Source of the DNA: RGIG8709 sp045575975
Lineage (GTDB): Bacteria; Bacillota; Clostridia; Monoglobales; Monoglobaceae
Length of the DNA: 28,079 nucleotides
Direction of reading: 5' to 3'
Assembly: GCA_045575975.1 (NCBI GenBank)
Contig: JAZNFO010000037.1
Span: forward strand, 1 to 28,079
A program made the translations under genes and the position numbers. This document shows positions 1 through 7,269 of the stretch, piece by piece (the first letter of the stretch is position 1; every line of letters starts with the position of its first letter). The notes beneath the pieces are model-generated. The model did no database searches and was not told the DNA's origin. It saw only the letters and a program-made list of their open reading frames with translations.

Positions 1-32
1 AAATGTATATTAATAAAAAAGAAGTGATTTAT

Positions 33-593
33 ATGTATATTAAAAAAGAAAAACTAATATCTGCTTTTTCAGAGATTGAAGAGGTTTTAACAAATTATTC
101 ACTGCCTGTATGGGACAATCTTCCTGATATTGATTTATATATGGATCAGGTTGTTTCGGTGGTTACAAAATATCTTGAGGCACCTAACTCAAAAATTAAG
201 CTTAACAGGCCTGTCACCTCCTCTATGATTAACAACTATGTTAAGCTTGGAATTATTCCCCCTCCGAAAAAGAAAAAATATTCAAAATTGCATCTTGCAT
301 ATCTTCTTATTGTTTGCACGCTTAAGCAAACACTTGATATGTCCACCATTCAGGAAATTATTCCTGCCAGCCTTCCAGAGGAGGATGTGAGAAAAACATA
401 TAACTCCTTTGTGAAAAACCAGCACACTGCATTCAACTATGTTTTCAGTCAGACCCGTGCTGTTGCGGACCCGATTTTTACACTTGAGGGAAACAATCAG
501 GACAGAATGAACGATCTTATTATGCAGGTTTCCGTTTCAGCAAATCTTTTTAAATTACTTACCGAAAAAATTACCCACCTGGAAAAAGAATAA
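33..593 (+). CDS. DUF1836 family protein
   Basis: A protein of about 186 residues matching the DUF1836 pattern: a W-x-x-LPDIDLYMDQV segment near residues 27-39, then TSSMINNYVKLGIIPPPKKKKYSK and a helical core (HLAYLLIVCTLKQTL). The TSSMINNYVK-x(n)-P-x-K-K-Y stretch resembles the wing/helix part of MerR-like DNA-binding domains, so a regulatory role is plausible, but the family has no established function. I chose the ATG at 33 because an AGAAGTGA stretch lies just before it. An in-frame ATG at position 3 is too near the window edge to judge. The gene ends 41 bases before the aro promoter and its link to that operon is unknown. No clear terminator separates the two. Confidence 0.8.
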   Translation: MYIKKEKLISAFSEIEEVLTNYSLPVWDNLPDIDLYMDQVVSVVTKYLEAPNSKIKLNRPVTSSMINNYVKLGIIPPPKKKKYSKLHLAYLLIVCTLKQTLDMSTIQEIIPASLPEEDVRKTYNSFVKNQHTAFNYVFSQTRAVADPIFTLEGNNQDRMNDLIMQVSVSANLFKLLTEKITHLEKE

Positions 594-634
594 AGCACTT
601 TTTAGTTTCTGCTGCAAAAAATTTTTTAAAACTA

Positions 635-663
635 TTGACAATGGATTTTCAAAGTGCTATAAT
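635..663 (+). promoter_or_regulatory. Sigma-A-type promoter of the aromatic operon
   Basis: TTGACA (635-640) and TATAAT (658-663) are both perfect consensus, separated by exactly 17 bases, with TG at -15/-14 position (TGC before TATAAT) giving an extended -10. Transcription should start near 670, about 26 bases before the leader-peptide start codon and about 208 bases before aroF. Confidence 0.9.
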
Positions 664-695
664 AACGCTGATAATTTTATACGAGGTTTTAAAAA

Positions 696-785
696 ATGAT
701 TAACAAAGGTTTTGCAGCTGAATACTTTTATGGCTTTACTTATTACTTTAGTAAGGCTATTTGTCGTGCAGCTGTTAATTCTTAA
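696..785 (+). CDS. Phe/Tyr-rich leader peptide of the aro operon attenuator
   Basis: A 29-codon ORF starting with ATG at 696 and ending at TAA 783-785. It has its own ribosome site (GAGG at 683-686, 9 bases upstream). Its residues 6-18 read FAAEYFYGFTYYF: 4 Phe and 4 Tyr within 13 codons. The peptide has no other recognisable features and is followed at once by a terminator hairpin. This is the design of an amino-acid-sensing leader peptide: scarcity of charged tRNA-Phe or tRNA-Tyr would stall the ribosome here and favour read-through into aroF. Its presence right after a consensus promoter and before biosynthetic genes for exactly these two amino acids makes chance very unlikely. It is too short for usual gene calling. 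Stalling itself is an inference. Confidence 0.9.
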   Translation: MINKGFAAEYFYGFTYYFSKAICRAAVNS

Positions 786-822
786 AGCTTTTGTTTTATA
801 AAAGATATTTTAAGAGCCTTGC
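751..822 (+). promoter_or_regulatory. Candidate antiterminator pairing in the aro leader
   Basis: GTAAGGCT (751-758), which lies just after the last Phe codon of the leader peptide, can pair with AGCCTTGC (815-822), the 5' arm of the terminator, over 8 positions with a single G-U pair. An intervening hairpin (CTTAAAGCTTTT at 781-792 with AAAAG 800-804 and TTTAAG 809-814) would bring the two strands together. A ribosome stalled at the first Tyr/Phe codons (723-731) would leave 751-758 free to pair. A ribosome stalled at the last codon (747-749) would cover it, so the exact mechanism is uncertain. Confidence 0.55.
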
Positions 823-850
823 AGTGCATGACGCACCGCAAGGCTTTTTT
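815..850 (+). terminator. Intrinsic terminator (attenuator) before aroF
   Basis: AGCCTTGC (815-822) pairs perfectly with GCAAGGCT (838-845). Inside it GTGC (824-827) pairs with GCAC (833-836) around a 5-base loop, with one A-C mismatch between the two stems. A run of six T (845-850) follows. It lies between the leader peptide stop codon and the aroF ribosome site, where a conditional terminator is expected. Confidence 0.92.
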
Positions 851-877
851 CAATTTTAAGAAAAGAGGTTTTTCAAA

Positions 878-1894
878 ATGGTAGTTGTATTAAAGGAAAA
901 TGCAAACAAAGAACAGCTTGAAAATCTTACAAGCTGGATTAAAAGTCTTGGTCTTGACATTCACACCTGTTCAGGTCAGCATCACACAATTCTCGGTCTT
1001 TTAGGGGACACCTCCCGAGTTGATATTGATCTTATCAATGCGCTTGATATTGTTCAGGATGTTAAAAGAATTCAGGAGCCTTTCAAAAATGCAAACAGAA
1101 AGTTTCACCCTGATGACACAATAATAGATGTTGGGAACACAAAAGTGGGCGGCGAAAATTTTGCTATGATTGCAGGTCCCTGCTCTGTTGAATCTGAAGA
1201 ACAGATTATTGAAATCGCAAAGGCAGTTAAATCATCAGGGGCAACAATGCTCCGCGGCGGTGCTTTCAAGCCGAGAACTTCCCCCTATGCATTTCAGGGC
1301 CTCCGAGATGAGGGAATAAGACTTCTTCTTTTGGCTAAAAAGGAAACAAAGCTTCCCATAGTTACAGAAATTATGGACCTTTCACAGCTTCCCCTATTTG
1401 AAAATGTTGATGTTATTCAGGTTGGAGCAAGAAATATGCAGAACTTTGAACTTTTAAAAGAGCTTGGACACATAAGAAAGCCTATTCTTTTAAAGCGAGG
1501 CTTATCAAGCACACTTCAGGAGCTTTTAATGAGTGCGGAATATATTATGGCAGGTGGAAATGAAAATGTTATTCTTTGTGAAAGAGGCATCAGAACCTTT
1601 GAAACATCAACAAGAAACACCCTTGACCTTTCAAGCGTTGCTGTTTTAAAAGAACTTTCTCATCTCCCCATTATAGTGGACCCAAGCCATGCAACCGGCT
1701 ATTCAAAATATGTTGCACCGATGGCTCGCGCAGCAGTTGCAGCAGGAGCCAATGGACTTATTATCGAAGTTCACAACAACCCCTCACAGGCAATGTGTGA
1801 CGGACCTCAATCCCTTACACCCGAAAGCTTTAAAAAGCTTTCCGGAGAGGTTTCTGCTCTCCGTGATGTTATTAAAAACTTTGAGAGGATCTGA
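878..1894 (+). CDS. aroF: 3-deoxy-7-phosphoheptulonate (DAHP) synthase, type I-beta with N-terminal regulatory domain
   Basis: Catalyses the first step of the shikimate pathway: phosphoenolpyruvate + erythrose-4-phosphate to DAHP. The 338-residue protein has an N-terminal ferredoxin-like (ACT-like) domain at about residues 1-70, as in the Thermotoga-type enzymes, where that domain mediates feedback inhibition by Tyr/Phe. The barrel follows, with AGPCSVES (99-106), GGAFKPRTSPYAFQG, ILLKRG and IIVDPSHATG, which carry the PEP- and metal-binding residues. Length is normal for this subtype. The start at 878 follows an AGAGG site. First gene of the operon and, as committed step, the natural target both of enzyme-level feedback and of the upstream Phe/Tyr attenuator. 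The subtype call rests on the N-terminal extension and sequence motifs. Confidence 0.96.
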   Translation: MVVVLKENANKEQLENLTSWIKSLGLDIHTCSGQHHTILGLLGDTSRVDIDLINALDIVQDVKRIQEPFKNANRKFHPDDTIIDVGNTKVGGENFAMIAGPCSVESEEQIIEIAKAVKSSGATMLRGGAFKPRTSPYAFQGLRDEGIRLLLLAKKETKLPIVTEIMDLSQLPLFENVDVIQVGARNMQNFELLKELGHIRKPILLKRGLSSTLQELLMSAEYIMAGGNENVILCERGIRTFETSTRNTLDLSSVAVLKELSHLPIIVDPSHATGYSKYVAPMARAAVAAGANGLIIEVHNNPSQAMCDGPQSLTPESFKKLSGEVSALRDVIKNFERI

Positions 1895-1899
1895 TCAAA

Positions 1900-2733
1900 A
1901 TGAAAATAGGCGTTATAGGTTTAGGGTTAATCGGCGGTTCTATGGCAAAAGCTATCCGTCTTAACACAGAGCACGAAGTTCTTGGAATGGATATTGACAA
2001 AACTGTTATTATGCGTGCCAAGGTTATTGAAGCAATTGGCACAGAGCTTACAGATGACAATATTTCAGAGTGCGATATGATTATATTTGCACTTTACCCT
2101 GATGATACAATAGCCTCTGCAAAAAAATATGCTTCAAAAATCAAAAAAGGTGCTATTGTTATAGACTGCGGAGGTGTTAAAGAAAAGGTTTGCAGAGAGG
2201 TTTCAAAAATTGCAGCTGAAAACGATTTTATTTTTGTTGGGGGGCACCCTATGGCAGGTATTGAAAAAATCGGTTTTAAATATTCGGATGCAGATATTTT
2301 CTCCAATGCTTCAATGATACTCACTCCCGACACAAATATAAATCTGCAGATTTTGGAAGAGCTTAAAAAGTTTTTTCTTGAAATCGGCTTTGGAAAAATC
2401 ACAATAACAACACCAAAAGAACACGACAGAATTATTGCATACACATCTCAGCTTGCCCATGTTTTATCAAATGCTTATGTTAAAAGCAAAACCGCCGACA
2501 AGCACAGAGGGCTTTCTGCAGGCAGTTTCAAGGATATGACAAGAGTTGCATACCTTAACGAAAAAATGTGGACAGAGCTATTTCTTGAAAACAAAGAAAA
2601 TCTTCTTGATGAAATCAACACTTTAATTGATAATTTAACTTTATACAAAAACACAATTGAAAATTCAGACGAATCAGCTTTAACCTCTCTTTTAAAAGAG
2701 GGAAAAGAAAAAAAGGAGCAGCTTGACAAATGA
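1900..2733 (+). CDS. tyrA: Prephenate dehydrogenase
   Basis: Converts prephenate to 4-hydroxyphenylpyruvate with NAD(P)+, the branch toward tyrosine. The 277-residue protein begins with a Rossmann motif GVIGLGLIGGS (residues 4-14) and has the family signature GGHPMAG, followed by the all-helical dimerisation half (HDRIIAYTSQLAHVLSNA, GSFKDMTRVA). It ends without the C-terminal ACT domain found in Bacillus-type TyrA, so it may lack direct tyrosine feedback. It starts 5 bases after aroF, with its ribosome site (GAGAGG) inside the end of aroF, and its last four bases overlap the aroB start codon (ATGA), indicating translational coupling. Arogenate dehydrogenase activity is an alternative that cannot be excluded from sequence alone. 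Confidence 0.94.
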   Translation: MKIGVIGLGLIGGSMAKAIRLNTEHEVLGMDIDKTVIMRAKVIEAIGTELTDDNISECDMIIFALYPDDTIASAKKYASKIKKGAIVIDCGGVKEKVCREVSKIAAENDFIFVGGHPMAGIEKIGFKYSDADIFSNASMILTPDTNINLQILEELKKFFLEIGFGKITITTPKEHDRIIAYTSQLAHVLSNAYVKSKTADKHRGLSAGSFKDMTRVAYLNEKMWTELFLENKENLLDEINTLIDNLTLYKNTIENSDESALTSLLKEGKEKKEQLDK

Positions 2734-3773
2734 GAAAGGTTACAGTTTCAGGCGTTACTAATCCCTACGAGGTTTTTATCGGCAGCGGAATTTTAGAAAA
2801 GGCGGGAGAAATTATATCTTCTGTTGTCACTTCAAATAAAATTATTATTATAACCGACGATAATGTTGACAGACTTTATTCAGAAAAGGTTATTAACATT
2901 CTTGAAAATTCAGGCTTTCAGGTTTTTAAGTTTGTTTTCAATCACGGAGAAAATTATAAGACTCTGGACACAATTTCAGAAATTTTAGAATTTATGGCAG
3001 AAAATAACATCACCCGAGGAGACTCTGTTGTGGCTCTTGGTGGTGGCATAACAGGAGATATTTCAGGGTTTGCAGCATCAAGCTTTTTAAGGGGTATTCC
3101 ATACTTTCAGATTCCCACCTCCTTTTTAGCGGCAATTGATTCATCAGTCGGAGGTAAAACGGGCGTTAACCTTAAATCAGGGAAAAACCTGGCGGGGGCA
3201 TTTTATCAGCCAAAAGCTGTTATCTGCGACACAGACACCCTTAAGACTCTTCCCCTTGAAAACTTTAAAGAGGGTGTTGCAGAAGCTATTAAATACGGAG
3301 TTATCTGTGACAGAGAACTTTTTGATATACTTTCTGACACATCTGCCTGGAACACAGAGGAAGTTATAGAGCGTTGTGTTTCAATAAAAGCAAAACTTGT
3401 CAAAGAGGACGAATTTGACACGGGATGCCGTCAGCTTTTAAATCTAGGACACACCATAGGTCATGCCATTGAAAAATGTTCAGATTATAAAATAAGCCAC
3501 GGAATTGCCGTTGGAATTGGAATGGCTATGATTTCCCGCGGAGCAGATACTCTCGGCTGGTCGTTGGAAAGCACTTCCGCAGAAATTGAAAAAACACTGA
3601 AAATTAACGGATTACCCACAAAATGTGATATTCCAAAAAATGAACTTACAAAAACAATGCTTAAGGACAAAAAACGAAAGGGCGATTTTATAAACCTTGT
3701 TATTCCCGAAAAAATAGGACTTTCTTCCCTTAAGCAAATACCCGTAACTGACATAGAAAAAGTTTTAATATAG
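2730..3773 (+). CDS. aroB: 3-dehydroquinate synthase
   Basis: Converts DAHP to 3-dehydroquinate, the second step of the shikimate pathway; the family uses NAD+ and a divalent metal. The 347-residue protein shows the NAD-binding signature GGGITGDISGFAAS, the segment IPTSFLAAIDSSVGGKTGVN, the metal-binding EAIKYGVI region and HTIGHAIE. These are the standard AroB blocks in standard order and the length fits the family. The start codon overlaps the tyrA stop by four bases, with AAGGAG upstream inside tyrA. No oddities seen. Confidence 0.97.
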   Translation: MRKVTVSGVTNPYEVFIGSGILEKAGEIISSVVTSNKIIIITDDNVDRLYSEKVINILENSGFQVFKFVFNHGENYKTLDTISEILEFMAENNITRGDSVVALGGGITGDISGFAASSFLRGIPYFQIPTSFLAAIDSSVGGKTGVNLKSGKNLAGAFYQPKAVICDTDTLKTLPLENFKEGVAEAIKYGVICDRELFDILSDTSAWNTEEVIERCVSIKAKLVKEDEFDTGCRQLLNLGHTIGHAIEKCSDYKISHGIAVGIGMAMISRGADTLGWSLESTSAEIEKTLKINGLPTKCDIPKNELTKTMLKDKKRKGDFINLVIPEKIGLSSLKQIPVTDIEKVLI

Positions 3774-3782
3774 GAGAAAATT

Positions 3783-5036
3783 ATGAAGCTTTGTGTTACT
3801 CCTTGTGACATAAAAGGGAAAATCGAGGCAATTGCCTCAAAATCCTATGCACACAGGGCAATTATATGTGCCGCTCTGGCAGACAAAGAAACAAGTTTAT
3901 ATATTAAGGAAACATCAAAAGATATAGATGCCACACTTTCCTGCATAAAGGCTATGGGAGCTGAGGTTGTTTGCGAGGGCAAAACCTATCGCATTACACC
4001 TGTCCACATAAAAGAAAAATGCATCTTAGATGCCTCGGAAAGCGGTTCAACACTTCGTTTTTTAATTCCTGTTGCAGCATCGCTCGGCATTAATGCTGAA
4101 TTTAAAGGCTCCGGAAGGCTCCCTGAAAGACCTATGCATCCCATAATCAATCTTTTAAAAGAAAAAGGAATGAACTTTTCAGGAGACCTTCTTCCCTTTG
4201 AAATAAACGGAAAATTATCTTCCGGTGACTATGAAATAGCGGGGGACATAAGCTCACAATTTATTTCAGGACTTATGTTTGCTCTTTCTCATCTTTCAGG
4301 AGAAAGCACTATAAAGCTTACATCAAAGCTTGAATCAAAAGCCTATGTTGATATGACAATAGATGTTCTCTCAAAGTTCGGAGCAGAAATAGAAGAAAAT
4401 TCTTCAGGCTATATTATAAAGGGAAAGAAATTTTTGACCTCCCCTAAAGAATATACGGTTGAGGGTGACTGGTCAAATGCTGCGTTTTTCATTGTTGCCG
4501 GTGCTTTATCAGGTGACATAATAGTAAACGGACTGGACACAGACTCAAAACAAAGCGATAAAAAAATTCTTGATATATTAAAACTGGCAGGTGCAGATAT
4601 AGACTGTCAAAACAATAAAATCAATATAAAAAAAAGCAAGCTTTTGCCTTTTTCTTTTGACTTTTCAGAGTGTCCCGATATTTTCCCCATTGCTGCGGTT
4701 TTAGCTTGCGGAGCAGAAGGAAAAACAATCCTTTCGGGAGCAAAAAGACTTCGTATTAAGGAAAGCGACCGAATACTTGCAACAAAAAAACTTATACTTG
4801 ATCTTGGCGGATATGCAGAGGACACGGAAGACTCTCTTATTATTCACGGAAAAGGATTTTTGCAAGGTGGTAAGGCATCAAGCTTTAATGACCACAGAAT
4901 TGCAATGTCTGCTATCATTGCATCTTTAATCTGCAAAAATAATGTTATCTTAGAGGGTGCAGAAGCTATAGATAAATCATATCCTGATTTTATATCTCAT
5001 TTTGAAAGTTTGGGAGGAAAAACAAATGTCATCTGA
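3783..5036 (+). CDS. aroA: 3-phosphoshikimate 1-carboxyvinyltransferase (EPSP synthase)
   Basis: Joins shikimate-3-phosphate and PEP to make EPSP. The 417-residue protein has SKSYAHRA near the N terminus (shikimate-phosphate-binding Lys/Ser), ESGSTLRFL, GSGRLPERPM, and RLRIKESDRI with the catalytic Glu/Arg region, plus NDHRIAMS near the end. The protein is slightly shorter than the E. coli enzyme. ASESGSTLRF in place of the common NAGTAxR segment suggests a class other than the E. coli-like class I; inhibitor sensitivity cannot be inferred firmly. It starts 9 bases after aroB with a TAGGAG site and its 3' end overlaps aroC by 11 bases. Confidence 0.96.
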   Translation: MKLCVTPCDIKGKIEAIASKSYAHRAIICAALADKETSLYIKETSKDIDATLSCIKAMGAEVVCEGKTYRITPVHIKEKCILDASESGSTLRFLIPVAASLGINAEFKGSGRLPERPMHPIINLLKEKGMNFSGDLLPFEINGKLSSGDYEIAGDISSQFISGLMFALSHLSGESTIKLTSKLESKAYVDMTIDVLSKFGAEIEENSSGYIIKGKKFLTSPKEYTVEGDWSNAAFFIVAGALSGDIIVNGLDTDSKQSDKKILDILKLAGADIDCQNNKINIKKSKLLPFSFDFSECPDIFPIAAVLACGAEGKTILSGAKRLRIKESDRILATKKLILDLGGYAEDTEDSLIIHGKGFLQGGKASSFNDHRIAMSAIIASLICKNNVILEGAEAIDKSYPDFISHFESLGGKTNVI

Positions 5037-6090
5037 AATAGGAAACAAAATAAAGGTGAGCATATTTGGAGAATCTCACGGACCTGCAATAGGGGCAGTT
5101 ATTGATAATCTTCCTGCAGGAGAAAAAATTGATATGGATGAACTTCTTTCATTTATGAAAAGAAGACAAGGGGGAAACAACCCCTACTCCACTCCAAGAA
5201 AAGAAGATGATATTCCGGAATTTATATCGGGAATAAAAGACGGATTCACAACCGGTGCTCCGCTTTGCCTTTTAATAAAAAATAATAACACAAAATCTTC
5301 TGACTACAAGGTTGACATTCCCCGTCCCGGGCACGCAGACTATACATCATACATAAAGTACGGCGGGTTCTCTGACCTTCAGGGAGGCGGACATTTTTCA
5401 GGGAGATTAACAGCTCCTATATGTGCCGCAGGCGGAATTTTAATCCAGATTTTAAAAAGACGGGGCATAAATATTATTTCACATCTTTCTTCGGTTAAAG
5501 ACATCTGTGATGCCCCTATAAATTATCTCTCATACGATAAAGAGCAGGAGAAGGTTAAAATATCTTCTTTCCCTGCTTTTGACGAAGAGGTAGCTAAAGA
5601 AATGCAAAATATAATCCTTTCCGCAAAGGAAGACGGAGATTCTGTTGGAGGATGCGTTGAATGCGGAATATACGGAGTTCCTGCAGGAGTGGGAAATCCC
5701 ATATTCGACGGAATAGAAAACCGCATTTCAGCAAGTATATTTGCTCTTGGCGGTGTGAGAGGTATTGAATTCGGGCTGGGCTTTGAGGCATCAAAAATTT
5801 CTGGCTCTGAAAATAATGACGAATTCTACATAGAAAACGATGAAATCAAAACTAAAACCAATAATCACGGAGGAGTTTTAGGTGGAATTTCAAGCGGTAT
5901 GCCAATTATATTCAAAACCGCATTTAAGCCTACCCCCTCTATTTCAAAAAATCAGTCATCAGTCAGCTTTTCAGAAAAGAAAAACTTATGCCTTTCAACC
6001 AACGGTCGTCACGACCCCTGCATTGCAGTGAGAGCGGTTGTTTGTGTTGAAGCGGTGGCGGCTATTGCTATTTCAGATTTTTTACTATAA
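5026..6090 (+). CDS. aroC: Chorismate synthase
   Basis: Forms chorismate from EPSP with reduced FMN, the last common step. The 354-residue protein carries the family signatures IFGESHGPAIG, RRQGG, RPGHAD, GGHFSGRLTA, GGVLGGISSGMPI and GRHDPCIAVRAV. I chose the ATG at 5026 over an in-frame ATG at 5002 because GGGAGG (5012-5017) lies 8 bases before it and MSSEIGNKIKVSIFGESHG matches the usual N terminus. This makes an 11-base overlap with aroA. No flavin reductase domain is fused, so FMNH2 must come from elsewhere, which is normal for anaerobic bacteria. Confidence 0.97.
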   Translation: MSSEIGNKIKVSIFGESHGPAIGAVIDNLPAGEKIDMDELLSFMKRRQGGNNPYSTPRKEDDIPEFISGIKDGFTTGAPLCLLIKNNNTKSSDYKVDIPRPGHADYTSYIKYGGFSDLQGGGHFSGRLTAPICAAGGILIQILKRRGINIISHLSSVKDICDAPINYLSYDKEQEKVKISSFPAFDEEVAKEMQNIILSAKEDGDSVGGCVECGIYGVPAGVGNPIFDGIENRISASIFALGGVRGIEFGLGFEASKISGSENNDEFYIENDEIKTKTNNHGGVLGGISSGMPIIFKTAFKPTPSISKNQSSVSFSEKKNLCLSTNGRHDPCIAVRAVVCVEAVAAIAISDFLL

Positions 6091-6103
6091 GGAGTTATGA
6101 ATA

Positions 6104-7246
6104 ATGGATTTAACAGAATGCAGAAAAAATATTGACCGCATAGACGATGATATTTTAAACCTTTTTCTTGAAAGAATGAATATCGCGGCATCTGTTGCTG
6201 AATACAAGCAAAAAAACAATATGCCCACTCTTCAGAAATCCCGTGAAAGAGATATTCTCCAGAGAATGTCGCAAAACGCAGGGGAAGAAATGGAAGATTA
6301 TGCGAGAATTCTTTTTTCAACACTAATGGACCTCAGCAAAAGCTACCAAAACAAGAAAATCGGTGAAAAAAGCGGAGTTCTTAAAGAAAAAATCACAAAA
6401 GCACTTGAAACAACCCCTAATATATTCCCTCAAAACGGAATTGTTGCCTGTCAAGGTATAGAGGGAGCAAATTCACAGATTGCCTGTGACAAACTTTTTA
6501 AAAGTGCAAATATTCTTTATGTTAAAAATTTTGAAGGTGTTTTCAATGCCGTTGAAAAGGGTCTTTGCCAGTATGGAATTCTGCCCATTGAAAACAGTAT
6601 TCACGGCACAGTTAATGCAGTTTATGACCTGATGAGAAACTATAATTTCAGCATTGCAAAATGCATAAAGCTGAAAATAAGTCATTCTCTTCTTGCAAAG
6701 AAGGGAACAAAGCTATCAGATATCAAAGAAGTTATTTCTCACGAGCAGGCACTTGGTCAATGCTCTGAATTTCTGAAAAAATATCCTGATATTAAAGTTA
6801 CTGTCTGTGAAAACACAGCTATTGCCGCCAAAACTGTCAGCGAGTCAGAAAGATGCGATATAGCCGCAATTTCCTCACCTGACTGTGCGGGATACTACGG
6901 ACTTTCGCCTCTTGAAGATTCTATTGCAAACTCAGACAATAACTACACAAGATTTATATGCATATCAAAAAATCTTGAAATATATCCCGGGGCAGACAAG
7001 GTTAGTATTATTATGAATATTCCCCACACTCCCGGCTCGCTTTATTCAATTATTTCCAAGTTCGCAGCGGCAGGACTTAATCTCACCAAGCTTGAAAGCA
7101 GACCAATCCCAGGAAAGGACTTTGAATTTGCTTTCTATTTTGAGCTTGATGCATCTGTTTATTCAGATGATGCAATTAAGGTTCTTGATGAGCTTGCATC
7201 AGGTGACGGAAAGCTTGCATTTTTAGGTTGTTACTCTCAGATTTAA
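6104..7246 (+). CDS. pheA: Bifunctional chorismate mutase / prephenate dehydratase (P-protein)
   Basis: Makes prephenate from chorismate and then phenylpyruvate, the phenylalanine branch. Three domains in 380 residues: AroQ-type chorismate mutase (about 1-85, with CRKNIDRIDDDILNLFLER and RERDIL), prephenate dehydratase (about 110-285, with PIENSIHGTVNAVYDL, SHEQALGQC and the NNYTRF motif containing the catalytic Thr), and a C-terminal ACT domain (about 297-375, with the ESRP Phe-binding motif). In studied family members the ACT domain gives feedback inhibition by Phe. GGAG at 6091-6094 is 9 bases before the ATG. The mutase here serves both the pheA and tyrA branches, since no separate mutase is seen in the operon. 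Confidence 0.96.
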   Translation: MDLTECRKNIDRIDDDILNLFLERMNIAASVAEYKQKNNMPTLQKSRERDILQRMSQNAGEEMEDYARILFSTLMDLSKSYQNKKIGEKSGVLKEKITKALETTPNIFPQNGIVACQGIEGANSQIACDKLFKSANILYVKNFEGVFNAVEKGLCQYGILPIENSIHGTVNAVYDLMRNYNFSIAKCIKLKISHSLLAKKGTKLSDIKEVISHEQALGQCSEFLKKYPDIKVTVCENTAIAAKTVSESERCDIAAISSPDCAGYYGLSPLEDSIANSDNNYTRFICISKNLEIYPGADKVSIIMNIPHTPGSLYSIISKFAAAGLNLTKLESRPIPGKDFEFAFYFELDASVYSDDAIKVLDELASGDGKLAFLGCYSQI

Positions 7247-7269
7247 ATTATTTTTAAAGGAGAAATATT

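Noticed and set aside
594..658. Inverted repeat AGCACTTT (594-601) / AAAGTGCT (651-658), one arm touching the -10 box of the aro promoter.
   Set aside because: Arms of 8 bp separated by 49 bases in AT-rich DNA can occur by chance; no regulator is known to match.
593..877. T-box riboswitch as the control element of the aro operon.
   Set aside because: No T-box bulge consensus and no specifier-loop architecture were seen; the leader peptide explains the region.
5002..5025. Upstream in-frame ATG for aroC at 5002.
   Set aside because: The ATG at 5026 has GGGAGG at 8 bases and matches the family N terminus.
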